Source: Micromonospora sp. FIMYZ51
Lineage (GTDB): Bacteria > Actinomycetota > Actinomycetes > Mycobacteriales > Micromonosporaceae
Direction: 5' to 3'
Assembly: GCF_038246755.1 (NCBI RefSeq)
Contig: NZ_CP134706.1
Span: forward strand, 4,464,001 to 4,528,000
DNA: 64,000 nt
Made by a program: the position numbers and the translations under genes. Under the pieces are notes generated by a model. The model had not been told where the DNA came from. It searched no databases and saw only the letters and a list, made by a program, of their open reading frames with translations. Positions 53,708-62,759 of the stretch are shown here, one piece after another; the stretch's first letter is position 1; each line of letters starts with the position of its first letter.

Positions 53708-54931
53708 ATGGCCGACCACGTGCCAGCACCATCCCGGGTCGACCGGCCGATCCGATGGTGGGGCACCGCCAGTTCGGCGGTGCAGGCCGAGGGCGCGTAC
53801 GCCGCAGACAACTGGTACGCCTGGGAGCAGGCGGGACACGCCCCGAAGTCGGCGAACGGCAACGGCTTCGCCGAGCGCTACCGCGACGACCTGGAACTGC
53901 TCGCCGGCTGGGGCTTCACCGACCACCGGTTGTCGATCAACTGGGCGCGGGTGCTGCCCGAGCCGGACCGGGTCGACCGGGCCGCCGTCGACCACTACCG
54001 GGAGGTGCTCTCCGCCGGGCGGGCCGCCGGCCTGCGGATGTGGGTCACCCTGCTGCACACCGTGCTCCCCCAGTGGATGGCCGAGCAGGGCGGGTTCCTC
54101 GGTCCCGAGGCCGGCGAACACTGGCGACGGTGGGTGCATCGGGCGGCCGACGAGTTCGGTGACCTGGTCGACGGCTGGATGCCGGTGAACAATCCCACGA
54201 GCTTCGCGCAGAAGGCGTACCTCACCGGCACCTTCCCACCCGGGATGCGCTCGCTGCCGGAGTTCCTCCAGGCGCTCATGGCCGTGCACCACGCCGACTT
54301 CGAAGCGGCGTCGTACCTGCGCGGGTCGGGTCGTCCGGTCTGCTCCAACGCATCGCTTACCCACCTGCTGCCCGCCGACGACACCCCGGAGGCGGCGGCC
54401 GCCGTCGCGCAGTGGGACGCGGTGGTCTGGGACTCCTGGTTGACCCTGGCCCGCAGCGACGAGTACGCCGACGCCTTCGACCACTACGGCTTCTCCTACT
54501 ACGCGGCGACCGCCGTCGACGGCAGCGGCCAGTCCCGGCCGTACCCGTTCGAGGCGTCCCCCGGGCCGCTGGGCTACGTGCCCTGGGCCGATGGTCTCGC
54601 CGAGGTGCTGTCGCGGTTGGCGCGCGAGCTTCCCGGGCGGTCGTTCGTGGTGGCCGAACTCGGCTACGGCGGCGACGACGACGCGGCACGCGTCGACTAC
54701 CTGAGCCGCGCACTGCGGCACGTCGACGAGGCTCGGGCCCGTGGTGTCGACGTCGACGGCGTCTTCTTCTGGACCGGCATCGACAACTACGAGTGGCTTG
54801 CCGGCGACGGCGTGCCGTTCGGCCTCTTCGACCGGGAGCGTCGCCCCCGGCCCAGCGCCGAACTGGTGCGCCGGATGGCGCCGGGTGCCCAGCGCCGGCC
54901 CGACGGTGGCGTCGGCCCCGCCGGAGACTGA
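53708..54931 (+). CDS. Glycoside hydrolase family 1-like protein with altered acid/base residue
   Basis: This 407-residue (beta/alpha)8 protein matches GH1: WGTASSAVQAEGAY at the N-terminus, LSINWARVLPE, a nucleophile-type Glu in VVAELGYGG, and DNYEWLAGDGVPFGLF. The strand-4 motif that normally reads TLNEP is PVNNP, so the general acid/base Glu is replaced by Asn. Such a protein could use an activated donor, bind sugars without cleavage, or rely on another residue. GGAGG precedes ATG 53708, which lies 21 bp after the membrane protein, so it may be co-transcribed with that cassette. Confidence 0.9.
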   Translation: MADHVPAPSRVDRPIRWWGTASSAVQAEGAYAADNWYAWEQAGHAPKSANGNGFAERYRDDLELLAGWGFTDHRLSINWARVLPEPDRVDRAAVDHYREVLSAGRAAGLRMWVTLLHTVLPQWMAEQGGFLGPEAGEHWRRWVHRAADEFGDLVDGWMPVNNPTSFAQKAYLTGTFPPGMRSLPEFLQALMAVHHADFEAASYLRGSGRPVCSNASLTHLLPADDTPEAAAAVAQWDAVVWDSWLTLARSDEYADAFDHYGFSYYAATAVDGSGQSRPYPFEASPGPLGYVPWADGLAEVLSRLARELPGRSFVVAELGYGGDDDAARVDYLSRALRHVDEARARGVDVDGVFFWTGIDNYEWLAGDGVPFGLFDRERRPRPSAELVRRMAPGAQRRPDGGVGPAGD

Positions 54932-54976
54932 GATCCGGGCAGTCCGCGCCGTACGCCGGTTGGTAGCGTGTCGCTC

Positions 54977-55780
54977 ATGTCGGTGGCACTGGTGACCGGA
55001 GCTACCGCGGGCATCGGCGCCGCCTTCGCCCGCCGCCTGGCCCGCGACGGCACGGATCTGGTCCTGCTGGCCCGCGACCGCGACCGGCTGGCGTCGGCCG
55101 CCGACGAGCTGCGGCAGGCCCATGGCGTCAAGGTCGAGACCGTCGTCGCCGACCTGTCCACCGAGGCGGGGCTGTCGGTGGCGGAGCAACGCGCGGCCGA
55201 GGGCATCGACCTGCTCGTCAACAACGCCGGCTTCGGCCATCAGGGCTGGTTCCTCGACGCGCCACTCGACGTCGAGTTGACCACCATGCGGGTGCACTGC
55301 GAGGCGGTGCTGCGGCTGACCTACGCCGCGCTGCCCCACATGCTGCGCCACGGCACCGGCGGCGTGATAAACGTGGCCTCCATCGCGGCGTTCGTGGCGC
55401 GGGGCACGTACGGGGCGTCGAAGGCGTGGGTGGTCAGCTTCAGCGAGAGCGTCGCGGCGGAGATCGTGGGCAGCGGCGTGCAGGTCACCGCCGTCTGCCC
55501 CGGCTGGGTCCGGACCGAGTTCCACCGCCGCGCCGACCTCGATGTCAACGACGTACCGCGCTACCTCTGGTTGGAGCCGGAGGCCGTGGTCGACGCCGCG
55601 CTGCGCGACTTCTCCCGGGGCGTCCGGGTGAGCATTCCGACCACCAGGTACAAGGTCATCGTCGGGCTCAACCGAGCGGTGCCCCGCCGACTCGCCGCGG
55701 CGATCTCCGCGCGGGTCGGCTCGCGGCGGACGGGGCGCCGTGCTGCCGCCCCGACGGGCCGCGAGCACGGCCCTGGTTGA
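54977..55780 (+). CDS. SDR-family oxidoreductase
   Basis: This 267-residue short-chain dehydrogenase has TGATAGIG, NNAG at about 80, INVASIAAF and YGASK, and a basic C-terminus. It resembles the actinobacterial SDRs often annotated as DltE/YqjQ-like; the substrate is unknown. ATG 54977 follows TAGCGTG closely, as in leaderless genes; GTG 54968 is in frame. The gap to the GH1 gene is 45 bp. Confidence 0.88.
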   Translation: MSVALVTGATAGIGAAFARRLARDGTDLVLLARDRDRLASAADELRQAHGVKVETVVADLSTEAGLSVAEQRAAEGIDLLVNNAGFGHQGWFLDAPLDVELTTMRVHCEAVLRLTYAALPHMLRHGTGGVINVASIAAFVARGTYGASKAWVVSFSESVAAEIVGSGVQVTAVCPGWVRTEFHRRADLDVNDVPRYLWLEPEAVVDAALRDFSRGVRVSIPTTRYKVIVGLNRAVPRRLAAAISARVGSRRTGRRAAAPTGREHGPG

Positions 55781-55931
55781 GGTCCAGGCGACCAGCCCTA
55801 CGAGGAGACGTCGTCCCGGCGTGTCGGGACGGTTCGCCCGGCACGCCGGACGATCCGCCGTTGACGGGTGCCGACCCTCGCGTCATAGTGCGTTGATTCG
55901 GTGCTGGGCCGCCTCACCCTGGAGGTCAGCC

Positions 55932-57263
55932 GTGCGGGCTGAGGACGTTGCGCAACCATCGATGCGCAGACCGACCAGAGGCGGGAAAGCTGGGTCGGGA
56001 CTCAGTGGAGAGGCGCCACGTCAGGCGGCTGCCTACCGCCCCGTGCCGGCGGCACTCGTGAACCTGCAACGGCAGGTCGGAAACCGGGCGGTCACGGCAT
56101 TGCTGAGCGGCAGCCGCACCCGCACACCACCGGTGTGGCGCCTGCCCACCACCGCCGTGGGCGCCGAGGTCACGACCGCGCTGCGGGTCGAGGACAGGCC
56201 AGTCACGACCTCCGGCCCGGAGGTGATCGCCGCCGATCCGCCCCTCGTGCAGCGTCACGTGGGTCTCGCGAAGAAGAAGACCGCCAAGGCGTACGCGACG
56301 TCGACGGCGAAGGCGTTCCGCCACCCCGGGGTGAGCCCGAAGTCGTTCGACGACGTGCTCAAGGCCCAGCAGCTGGCGCTCGACGAAGCCCTACAGAAGC
56401 ATCAGATTCCCCCCACCACCCTCGTCGCCGTACAACAGGGCGCAAACGGCGTACGAGCGGGCTTCGTGCGTAAGGATTGGCGGATCGAGGTGAACCAGGA
56501 CGCCTTTCCGGAACCCATCGATGCGACGAAGGTCAAGAAACTGGCGGCCACCGTCTACCACGAGGCGCGCCACGCCGAGCAGTGGTTCAACATGATCCGT
56601 CACGTGGTCCTCAGGTTGCGCGACGAGAAGGGGTTCCAGGGCGACGACCCGGCATCGGTGCAGAAGGAGATCGCCGCACCGCTTCCGATCATCAGCAGAG
56701 CCATCGACAGTCTGAGCGACAGCAACTGGATGCGTTCCACCGGCACCGCCAAGCCCATCCGCAAGGCGGAGCTGAGGTGGGCCGGGGACCTCTTCGACGC
56801 GACCATCGAGACGGCGAACACGGCCTTCAAAGGTCATCCCAGGCTCGCCCTGAAAGCCGCCGAGCAGGCACCCGTACACCTGGCGCAGGTGTACACGGAG
56901 CTGTTGCGCCAGAAGGAACGGCTGGGCGAGGTCAGGTCGCGCGGCGAGGTGCCCGCCGAACCGTTGGACACCAACCACTGGCCCGCGTCGGCAGAGCAGG
57001 CCGTAGATGACCTCTGGCAGCTCCTGGCCAAGGCGCTGGAAGCAAGCCCGTCGGGAACCCCCGGAGGCCCTCTGCACGCCACAATCAAAGAGGCCAACGA
57101 CAACTACCTGAGGAGCTACGGGGATCTGCTCGCCCGACGCCTGGACGCCACCGAGAAAGAACATGCGCAGGCCTACGAGAAATATCGCAACCTGCCGATC
57201 GAGGCCGACGCCTTCGTTACCCAGGGTCGAGTGGAGAAGTTCCTCGACAAGGAGCTGAAATGA
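55932..57263 (+). CDS. LQRxxGNxAV-motif protein with HEARH metallopeptidase-like site
   Basis: This 443-residue protein carries LQRQVGNRAV at residues 45-54, a motif characteristic of proteins linked to extracellular contractile injection systems (often with DUF4157) in actinobacteria and others. A second feature is VYHEARHAEQWF, giving HExxH at 210-214, so a zinc peptidase-like domain is possible. The C-terminus is helical (RQKERLGEVRSRG, LDATEKEHAQAYEKYR). GGAGG precedes GTG 55932; the upstream frame overlaps the SDR gene and is not used. No injection-system structural genes are in the window. I regard it as a candidate cargo or associated protein. Confidence 0.7.
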   Translation: MRAEDVAQPSMRRPTRGGKAGSGLSGEAPRQAAAYRPVPAALVNLQRQVGNRAVTALLSGSRTRTPPVWRLPTTAVGAEVTTALRVEDRPVTTSGPEVIAADPPLVQRHVGLAKKKTAKAYATSTAKAFRHPGVSPKSFDDVLKAQQLALDEALQKHQIPPTTLVAVQQGANGVRAGFVRKDWRIEVNQDAFPEPIDATKVKKLAATVYHEARHAEQWFNMIRHVVLRLRDEKGFQGDDPASVQKEIAAPLPIISRAIDSLSDSNWMRSTGTAKPIRKAELRWAGDLFDATIETANTAFKGHPRLALKAAEQAPVHLAQVYTELLRQKERLGEVRSRGEVPAEPLDTNHWPASAEQAVDDLWQLLAKALEASPSGTPGGPLHATIKEANDNYLRSYGDLLARRLDATEKEHAQAYEKYRNLPIEADAFVTQGRVEKFLDKELK

Positions 57264-57306
57264 CGGCGGCCCCGTCCGGTGCTCAGGCTCTCGGTGCTAC
57301 CGCCGG

Positions 57307-58083
57307 TCAGCAGCCGAGGCGCGTGCTGGAGAGCGCGATGTCGTCGATCCAGAGGTCGAACGCCCCAGGCGTGGTGCCGCCCTGGTAGAGCTGCCAGCCG
57401 ATCTTCACGGTGTTCACCGTCGGCAGGATGAAGGGCACGTCGTTGCCGCCGTGCTGGTGGGTGGAGGCGGTCAGCTCCGGGTTCGCCACCCCGTCGATCC
57501 AGACCGTGACGCGGTTGTCCGTCGGGTCGAGTTTCCACTCGAAGCACTGCCAGGTGTCCTCGACGACCGGGGCGGACTCCCGCCAGTTGGTCCAGTCGCC
57601 GGTGGGCCCGCCGTCCGCGCCCACGCCCCAGAAGATGCCGGGGACCGTGGGCGCGTACTGGCCGCCGATCGGGCGGACGATCTCCGAACTGCCGCTGCCG
57701 GTCGCCTCCACGAGGGTGAAGTGCGCCCAGTCGGGGGCGGTCGGGAAGGCGTCCACGCGCAGCCGCATCCGGCCGTAGAACCGGTTGCCCGGTGCGGCGA
57801 AGTCGTCGACCCGTAAGAAGGCGCGCCCGTTGTCGACGGTGTGAATGTGCAACACCTGGTTGCCCCGGTGGGCCCGTTCCACGGTGAGCGTGCCGTTGCG
57901 CGTGTCGACGCCCCAGTTCAGGCTGCTCGGGCCGCCGCGCGGCAGTCGCTCGAAGTCTTCGCAGAAGAGCATGTGGCGGGTGCAGGAGCCACGCTGGGCG
58001 GCACTTGCCGCGTCGGACGGGACGCTGCCGGCCGTGCCGCCGAGGATCAGTGCGGCGGTCACGGCGGCGAGGACGTTGCGCAT
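57307..58083 (-). CDS. Secreted beta-sandwich (concanavalin/polysaccharide-lyase-like) protein
   Basis: This 258-residue protein has a signal peptide (MRNVLAAVTAALILGGTAG, cleavage probably near residue 26). Its beta-rich body includes CEDFERLPRG, RVDAFPTAPDWAHFTLVEATG, GPTGDWTNW, CFEWKLDPTDNRVTVWIDG and LWIDDIALSS, the pattern of LamG/polysaccharide-lyase-like jelly rolls. Cysteines near both ends suggest a disulfide. GAAGGAGA precedes ATG 58083. A LacI/CebR-like operator lies in its promoter, which suggests sugar-controlled expression and a role on polysaccharide. No catalytic residues could be fixed. Confidence 0.78.
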   Translation of the reverse strand: MRNVLAAVTAALILGGTAGSVPSDAASAAQRGSCTRHMLFCEDFERLPRGGPSSLNWGVDTRNGTLTVERAHRGNQVLHIHTVDNGRAFLRVDDFAAPGNRFYGRMRLRVDAFPTAPDWAHFTLVEATGSGSSEIVRPIGGQYAPTVPGIFWGVGADGGPTGDWTNWRESAPVVEDTWQCFEWKLDPTDNRVTVWIDGVANPELTASTHQHGGNDVPFILPTVNTVKIGWQLYQGGTTPGAFDLWIDDIALSSTRLGC

Positions 58084-58116
58084 GGTTCTCCTTCGATGGA
58101 TAAGACCCCCACGGCG

Positions 58117-58130
58117 TGGAAGCGTTCCCA
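58117..58130 (-). promoter_or_regulatory. LacI/CebR-like operator in the secreted-protein promoter
   Basis: Read on the minus strand the site is TGGGAACGCTTCCA, close to the CebR site TGGGAGCGCTCCCA that controls cellulose-utilisation genes in streptomycetes. It follows a TATATA -10-like box (CTATATATGGG) directly, so binding would block transcription of the gene at 58083. Confidence 0.6.
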
Positions 58131-58224
58131 TATATAGCAGAAGTTAAATGTCTCTGCGTGCGCATCGACGGTTCACAAGATCGCCAAGGTTTCCCTCGCG
58201 GACCTCGTGTTATACGGTCGGGGG

Positions 58225-58443
58225 GTGAAGACTGAGCGCCACTGGTGGAATGGCAACCGCACCGCACGAGGGCGTCGCGACGTGTACATCCGCACTGACG
58301 GAGAGTCGTGGGAGGTGGAGGCGCGAGCCGGCGGCGACACCGGCCGCTCGAAGATCCACTCGTGCCCCGGCCGCCAGTCGGCAGAGATCCTGGCCCAGGC
58401 CTGGATGGGCGGGCAGAGCCGGTGGCAGATCGAGACGCCCTGA
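58225..58443 (+). CDS. Small conserved-type hypothetical protein
   Basis: This 72-residue protein starts at GTG 58225 (VKTERHWWNGNRTARGRRDV) and has alternating strand-like segments (YIRTDGESWEVEARAGG) and a C-terminal helix (SAEILAQAWMGG). TTATAC at 58210-58215 could be a -10 giving a nearly leaderless transcript. The composition looks like real coding sequence, but I assign no family. Confidence 0.55.
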   Translation: MKTERHWWNGNRTARGRRDVYIRTDGESWEVEARAGGDTGRSKIHSCPGRQSAEILAQAWMGGQSRWQIETP

Positions 58444-58623
58444 TCGGCCGACACCGATTCGCGTCCCCCGCCATTTCGGCTGGCAGCGAGATCCGGCAGC
58501 GCTTCGAGTAGACTGACGGCACGGCCCGCCCGACACGGCGGCCGGGTTCGATGTCCCACGCCACGCGCCGCGGCCAGCACGGTCAGCGCCGGGCGGGACG
58601 TCCCTTCGACGTTCGGAGCCTTC

Positions 58624-60021
58624 ATGGCGGCACGCCGCCCACGCCAGATCACCTCGCCAAACACCCTCACCTTCGCCGACCTCGGCGTGCCCGACGCGCT
58701 GACCGGCGTGCTGGCCGCGACCGGGGTACACCGGCCGTTCCCGATCCAGGCCGCGACCCTGCCCGACGCGCTCGCCGGGCGGGACGTGCTCGGCCGGGGC
58801 CGCACCGGTTCGGGCAAGACCTATGCCTTCGTACTGGCGGTGCTCACCCGCCTGGCCGCCACCGCCACGCCACGGCGGGCCGGACGCCCCCGGGCGCTGA
58901 TCCTCGCACCCACCCGTGAACTTGCCACCCAGATCGACAGCGTGATGGCGCCGCTGGCGCAGGCGCTGTCGCTGCGCACGATGACCATCTTCGGTGGCGT
59001 CGCCGCCCGGCCCCAGGTCACCGGGCTGCGCGCCGGGGTCGACGTGCTGGTGGCCTGCCCGGGCCGGCTCGCCGATCATGTCGACTCCGGCCACGCGATG
59101 CTGGACGCCGTCGAGATCACCGTGCTCGACGAGGCCGACCACATGGCCGACCTCGGCTTCCTGCCCACCGTACGGCGGCTGTTGGCGCAGACCCCGCGCG
59201 ATGGGCAGCGGCTGCTCTTCTCCGCCACCCTGGACGCGGGCGTCGATGTCCTGGTGCGGCGGTTCCTCACCGACCCGGTCGTGCACAGCGTCGACTCGAC
59301 GCTGTCGCCGGTCTCCGCGATGGCACACCACGTGCTGCACGTCAACGCCGACGACCGATTCGCCGTACTTGTCGAGCTGACCGCCGCACCGGGCCGGACC
59401 GTGGTGTTCACGCGCACCAAGCGGGGCGCGAAAACCCTCGCCCGCCGGTTGGTCGCCGCCGGGGTGACCGCCGTCGAGCTGCACGGCAACCTGGCTCAGG
59501 GCGCACGCACCAGGAACCTGCGGGCCTTCTCCGACGGGGAGGCGCACACGCTTGTCGCCACCGACATCGCCGCGCGCGGCATCCACGTCGACGACGTGGC
59601 CCTGGTCGTGCACGCCGACCCGCCTGTGGAACACAAGGCCTACCTGCACCGTTCGGGCCGTACCGCCCGGGCCGGCGCGGCCGGGACCGTCGTCACGCTG
59701 ATGACCGACGGTCAGGTGCCCGAGGTACGGGAACTGACCCGCAAGGCGGGCATCACGGCGACCACGACCCGGCTGCGCCCGGGAGACGCGCTGCTGCGCG
59801 AACTCGCTCCCGGGGAACGGACGCTGGTCCCCCAACCCATCCCCCAGCCGGCCCCCCGGTCCGCCGCCGTACGGCACGAGGCGCAGCCCGCCTCCGGCGG
59901 GCGGAGCCGACGCGGCAGCAAGCCGGCGTCGAGCACCGCCACCCGATCCGCACCGGCGCGATCCGGTGCAGCGGCCTTCTCCACCCGGGCCCGGCCAGGC
60001 AGCCGCCGAGGTGGTCGCTGA
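58624..60021 (+). CDS. DEAD-box RNA helicase
   Basis: This 465-residue ATP-dependent RNA helicase has all core motifs: the Q motif region (FPIQAATLP), Walker A GRTGSGKT, PTRELATQ, DEAD, SATL, the RxxR-type VATDIAARGIHV and HRSGRTARAG. After about residue 395 comes a basic, low-complexity tail (SGGRSRRGSKPAS, TRARPGSRRGGR) suited to RNA binding. It resembles actinobacterial RhlE-type helicases. The 180 bp upstream holds no gene and may be a regulated leader, as in cold-shock helicases; that is inference. Confidence 0.95.
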   Translation: MAARRPRQITSPNTLTFADLGVPDALTGVLAATGVHRPFPIQAATLPDALAGRDVLGRGRTGSGKTYAFVLAVLTRLAATATPRRAGRPRALILAPTRELATQIDSVMAPLAQALSLRTMTIFGGVAARPQVTGLRAGVDVLVACPGRLADHVDSGHAMLDAVEITVLDEADHMADLGFLPTVRRLLAQTPRDGQRLLFSATLDAGVDVLVRRFLTDPVVHSVDSTLSPVSAMAHHVLHVNADDRFAVLVELTAAPGRTVVFTRTKRGAKTLARRLVAAGVTAVELHGNLAQGARTRNLRAFSDGEAHTLVATDIAARGIHVDDVALVVHADPPVEHKAYLHRSGRTARAGAAGTVVTLMTDGQVPEVRELTRKAGITATTTRLRPGDALLRELAPGERTLVPQPIPQPAPRSAAVRHEAQPASGGRSRRGSKPASSTATRSAPARSGAAAFSTRARPGSRRGGR

Positions 60022-60063
60022 CCGGCACCTGACGGAGCCTGACAGCGACACGGAGGGCAACCG

Positions 60064-61362
60064 ATGCGCGGCCCTGCGCAACCGCCGGAGCCGGTGACCG
60101 TAGCTGCACCACGGGCGATCGGGGCGTTGATCGCGCTCTCCGTCTCGGCGTTCTGCTACGTCGCGATAGAGACGCTGCCGATCGGCATCCTCCCGCTCAT
60201 CGCCACCGACCTGAACGTGTCGCTGTCGCACACCGGCCTGCTCGTCACCGGCTACGCGGCCACCGTCGCGATCGTCTCGGTCCCGCTTACCTACCTCACC
60301 CAGCGGATACCGCGTCGCCGCCTGCTGACCGTCCTGCTGGGTGTGCTTGTCGTCGCCACGGTGGTCTCGGCCGCTGCCCGCGACTACCAGCTGCTCTTCT
60401 CGGCACGCGTGGTCGTCGCGCTCACCCAGGCGTTGTTCTGGGCCATCGTGGCGCCCGTCGCGGCGGGCATGTTTCCGCTCCGGGTACGCGCAAAGGTCAC
60501 CGCGGTCGTCTTCGCCGGAGGCTCCCTCGGCCCGATGCTCGGCGTGCCGGCCGGCACCTGGCTCGGACAGCACCTTGGTTGGCGGGCGGCGTTCCTGGCG
60601 CTAGCCGCGCTGGCGCTCGCCGCGTTCGGGGCCATCGTGACGTTGCTGCCTGCGATCTCGGATACCAGCACCCACTCGTTCACCGGCACCAACCCGAACG
60701 CCCGCCGCTACGCGACGGTCGTGATCGCCACCGCGCTGTCGGTGGGCGGGCTGTTCACGGCGTTCACCTACACGGCCGTGTTCCTGACCGACGTCACCGG
60801 GTTTCCCCCGGCGGCGGTCGGCCTTCTCCTGCTGGTCCGCGGGCTCACGGACCTCGCCGGCATCACCGTCGGCGGAATCGCGAGCGACCGCAACCAGCGC
60901 GTGACGATGGTGGTCTCGGTTCTGCTGCTCGTGCTCGCGCTGGTCGGGATGTTCCTCCTGGCCGAGTCGACGCTTGCGGTGGGGGTGCTACTGGCCCTGT
61001 CGGGGTTCGCCATGGGCTCGCTCACACCGGCTATGCAGAACCGGGTCCTCGAGGTGGCTCCGGGACGTTCCGACCTGGCGGCGGCCGGCAACGCCGCCGC
61101 CTTCAACGTCGGCATCGCCGGAGGTGCCCTGCTCGGTGCCGCCCTGCTGCCCGAGTTCGGGGTACGCAGCACGGCGCTGGCCGGCGGTCTGCTGGCCGTC
61201 GCGGCGCTCGTCGTGCTGCTGGCGGAACCGCCGGATGCCACGCCAAGGCGGCTGCCGCGCCAACGCGCGGACGGGTCGAGACGACCCGGTCCGGGCGGTC
61301 ACCGCCGGCCCGAGGGCACCCTGACGTCCGATCCCGCCCCAGCCGAGCGTCAAGGTGACTGA
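60064..61362 (+). CDS. MFS transporter, DHA1-like
   Basis: This 432-residue protein has twelve hydrophobic helices and the features of the drug/sugar-efflux DHA1 group (AraJ/SotB-like): VAIETLPIGILPLIATDLN in helix 1, an altered loop 2-3 motif near LTQRIPRRRLL, and GGSLGPMLGVPAGTWLGQ in helix 5. A charged tail follows the last helix. It starts 42 bp after the helicase gene and converges on an AraC gene. Export of sugars or drugs is the usual activity; the substrate is unknown. Confidence 0.92.
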   Translation: MRGPAQPPEPVTVAAPRAIGALIALSVSAFCYVAIETLPIGILPLIATDLNVSLSHTGLLVTGYAATVAIVSVPLTYLTQRIPRRRLLTVLLGVLVVATVVSAAARDYQLLFSARVVVALTQALFWAIVAPVAAGMFPLRVRAKVTAVVFAGGSLGPMLGVPAGTWLGQHLGWRAAFLALAALALAAFGAIVTLLPAISDTSTHSFTGTNPNARRYATVVIATALSVGGLFTAFTYTAVFLTDVTGFPPAAVGLLLLVRGLTDLAGITVGGIASDRNQRVTMVVSVLLLVLALVGMFLLAESTLAVGVLLALSGFAMGSLTPAMQNRVLEVAPGRSDLAAAGNAAAFNVGIAGGALLGAALLPEFGVRSTALAGGLLAVAALVVLLAEPPDATPRRLPRQRADGSRRPGPGGHRRPEGTLTSDPAPAERQGD

Positions 61363-61398
61363 TCCGACCGTCGGTGCCGACACCGGCACCCGTCGTCG

Positions 61399-62250
61399 TC
61401 ACCGTCGAGTGCCGTCAGGACCGGACACCGCACCGGACGTGCCCGCCAGCGGGTTGCCCTGTGGAAAGAATGCGCGCAGCTCGGTGGGCGTCAGGCCGGA
61501 CATGGCGCGGATCTCCCGGGTGAAGTGCGGCTGGTCGGCGTACCCGCAGTCGACCGCCGTCCGCAGCAGGCCAGCGGATCGGGTGAGCATGTGCACGGCG
61601 CGCTGAAAGCGGGCGATCCGCACGACAGTTCCGGGCGACAGACCGATCTGTCGCTGGAAGCGAAGTTCGAGGCTGCGGCGGCCGATGCCGAGTTCGCCGG
61701 CCACCGTGCTGATCGGCAGCCGACTCGCGGATCGCTGAAGGCGCCACCAGGCCCGCATCGTCAGCCCGTCCGGCCGCCTGTCGACGGCGAGCCGAGCGGT
61801 CAGGTACGCATCCAGCACCCCGAACCACGCCTGCCGGTCCGGTGCCTCCCGAAGCCGCTCGACCAACTCCACCTCCCGGTGGCCGAGGAGGTCCGCCAGC
61901 CGCAGGGTGCTGCCGGTCAACTCCGCCATCGGTACGCCGAGCAGCGCGATCGCTCCGGCCGGTGTCAAGCCGACGCAGACGCCGTCTCCCCAGGCGGTCT
62001 GCTCGCAGACGAGAGGGCTGCTCCGGGGCCCGGTCACCACCCTGCTCGGCCCGGCGAAGTCGACGATCATCGTCACCAGGTTCATCGGCAGGACCCGGTG
62101 CCGCACGGCCGCTCCCGAGCCCGAACGGAATCCCCCGTAACCGGCGACGTACGGCCGCAGTCGCGGATGCGGGAGGCCGGCGATCGTCTCGCAGGGCTCG
62201 GAACGGATCCGCACCGGTACGGAGTGCACCTGGCTCACGGCAACCATCAT
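61399..62250 (-). CDS. AraC-family transcriptional regulator
   Basis: This 283-residue protein has a sensory N-terminal half (LRPYVAGYGGFRSG, PMNLVTMIVDF, AWGDGVCVGLTPAGA) and a C-terminal double HTH (ISTVAGELGIGRRSLELRFQ, TAVDCGYADQPHFTREIRAM, GLTPTELRAF). The domain order is that of the DUF6597/AraC regulators of actinomycetes. The start at ATG 62250 has no strong ribosome site; ATG 62247 is equally possible. A VOC-family gene lies 68 bp upstream on the same strand and may be co-regulated. Confidence 0.92.
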   Translation of the reverse strand: MMVAVSQVHSVPVRIRSEPCETIAGLPHPRLRPYVAGYGGFRSGSGAAVRHRVLPMNLVTMIVDFAGPSRVVTGPRSSPLVCEQTAWGDGVCVGLTPAGAIALLGVPMAELTGSTLRLADLLGHREVELVERLREAPDRQAWFGVLDAYLTARLAVDRRPDGLTMRAWWRLQRSASRLPISTVAGELGIGRRSLELRFQRQIGLSPGTVVRIARFQRAVHMLTRSAGLLRTAVDCGYADQPHFTREIRAMSGLTPTELRAFFPQGNPLAGTSGAVSGPDGTRR

Positions 62251-62318
62251 GCCCGCGCACGGGTGACCCGGTCAGCACCGCGAGTGCTCGGCCCGGCTCC
62301 CAGCGGCCCCCGCAGACG

Positions 62319-62759
62319 TCAGCTGAGCTGTTCGGCAAGTCCGACGATGATGCCCTCCGGGCCCCGGACGTAGCAGAGCCGATAGAGGTCCTCGTACTGC
62401 GCCAGCTCACCGACGAGTTCGGCACCGTGGGTACGCAGGCGGGCCACGACGGCATCGAGGTCGTCGACGGCGAACATGATGCGCCGAATGCCCAGCGTGT
62501 TGGCCGGTGCCTCGTTCGGTTCGGTGCTGATCGCCTTCGGCGTGTGGAACATCGCCAGCTCGATGCGGCCGTGGCCGTCCGGGGTCCGCAGCATCGCAAT
62601 GTCCTGTCGCACGCCGTCGATCCCGATGACCCGTTCAACCCAGCGTCCCTCGATTGGCGTCCGACCCTCCAACTCCATGCCGAGTTCGACGAAGAACGCG
62701 ATCATCGCGTCAAGATCGTCAACGACGATGAGGACGTTGTCCATCCGATGGATCGTCAT
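62319..62759 (-). CDS. VOC-family (glyoxalase/bleomycin-resistance fold) protein
   Basis: This 146-residue protein has two beta-alpha-beta-beta-beta repeats: MDNVLIVVDDLDAMIAFFVE and IRRIMFAVDDLDAVVARLRT, with Glu-containing strands (RIELAMFH and the closing VRGPEGIIVGLAEQL). The fold serves dioxygenases, glyoxalases, antibiotic-binding proteins and others; no specific role can be assigned. ATG 62759 has GGGAG upstream. Confidence 0.9.
   Translation of the reverse strand: MTIHRMDNVLIVVDDLDAMIAFFVELGMELEGRTPIEGRWVERVIGIDGVRQDIAMLRTPDGHGRIELAMFHTPKAISTEPNEAPANTLGIRRIMFAVDDLDAVVARLRTHGAELVGELAQYEDLYRLCYVRGPEGIIVGLAEQLS

Noticed and set aside
53447..55768. 773-codon minus-strand frame opposite the GH1 and SDR genes
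   Set aside because: No recognisable domain; both plus-strand genes have clear family motifs and ribosome sites.
58210..60573. 787-codon minus-strand frame opposite the helicase and MFS genes
   Set aside because: Gly/Arg/Asp/His-rich shadow without motifs; the helicase core motifs lie on the plus strand.
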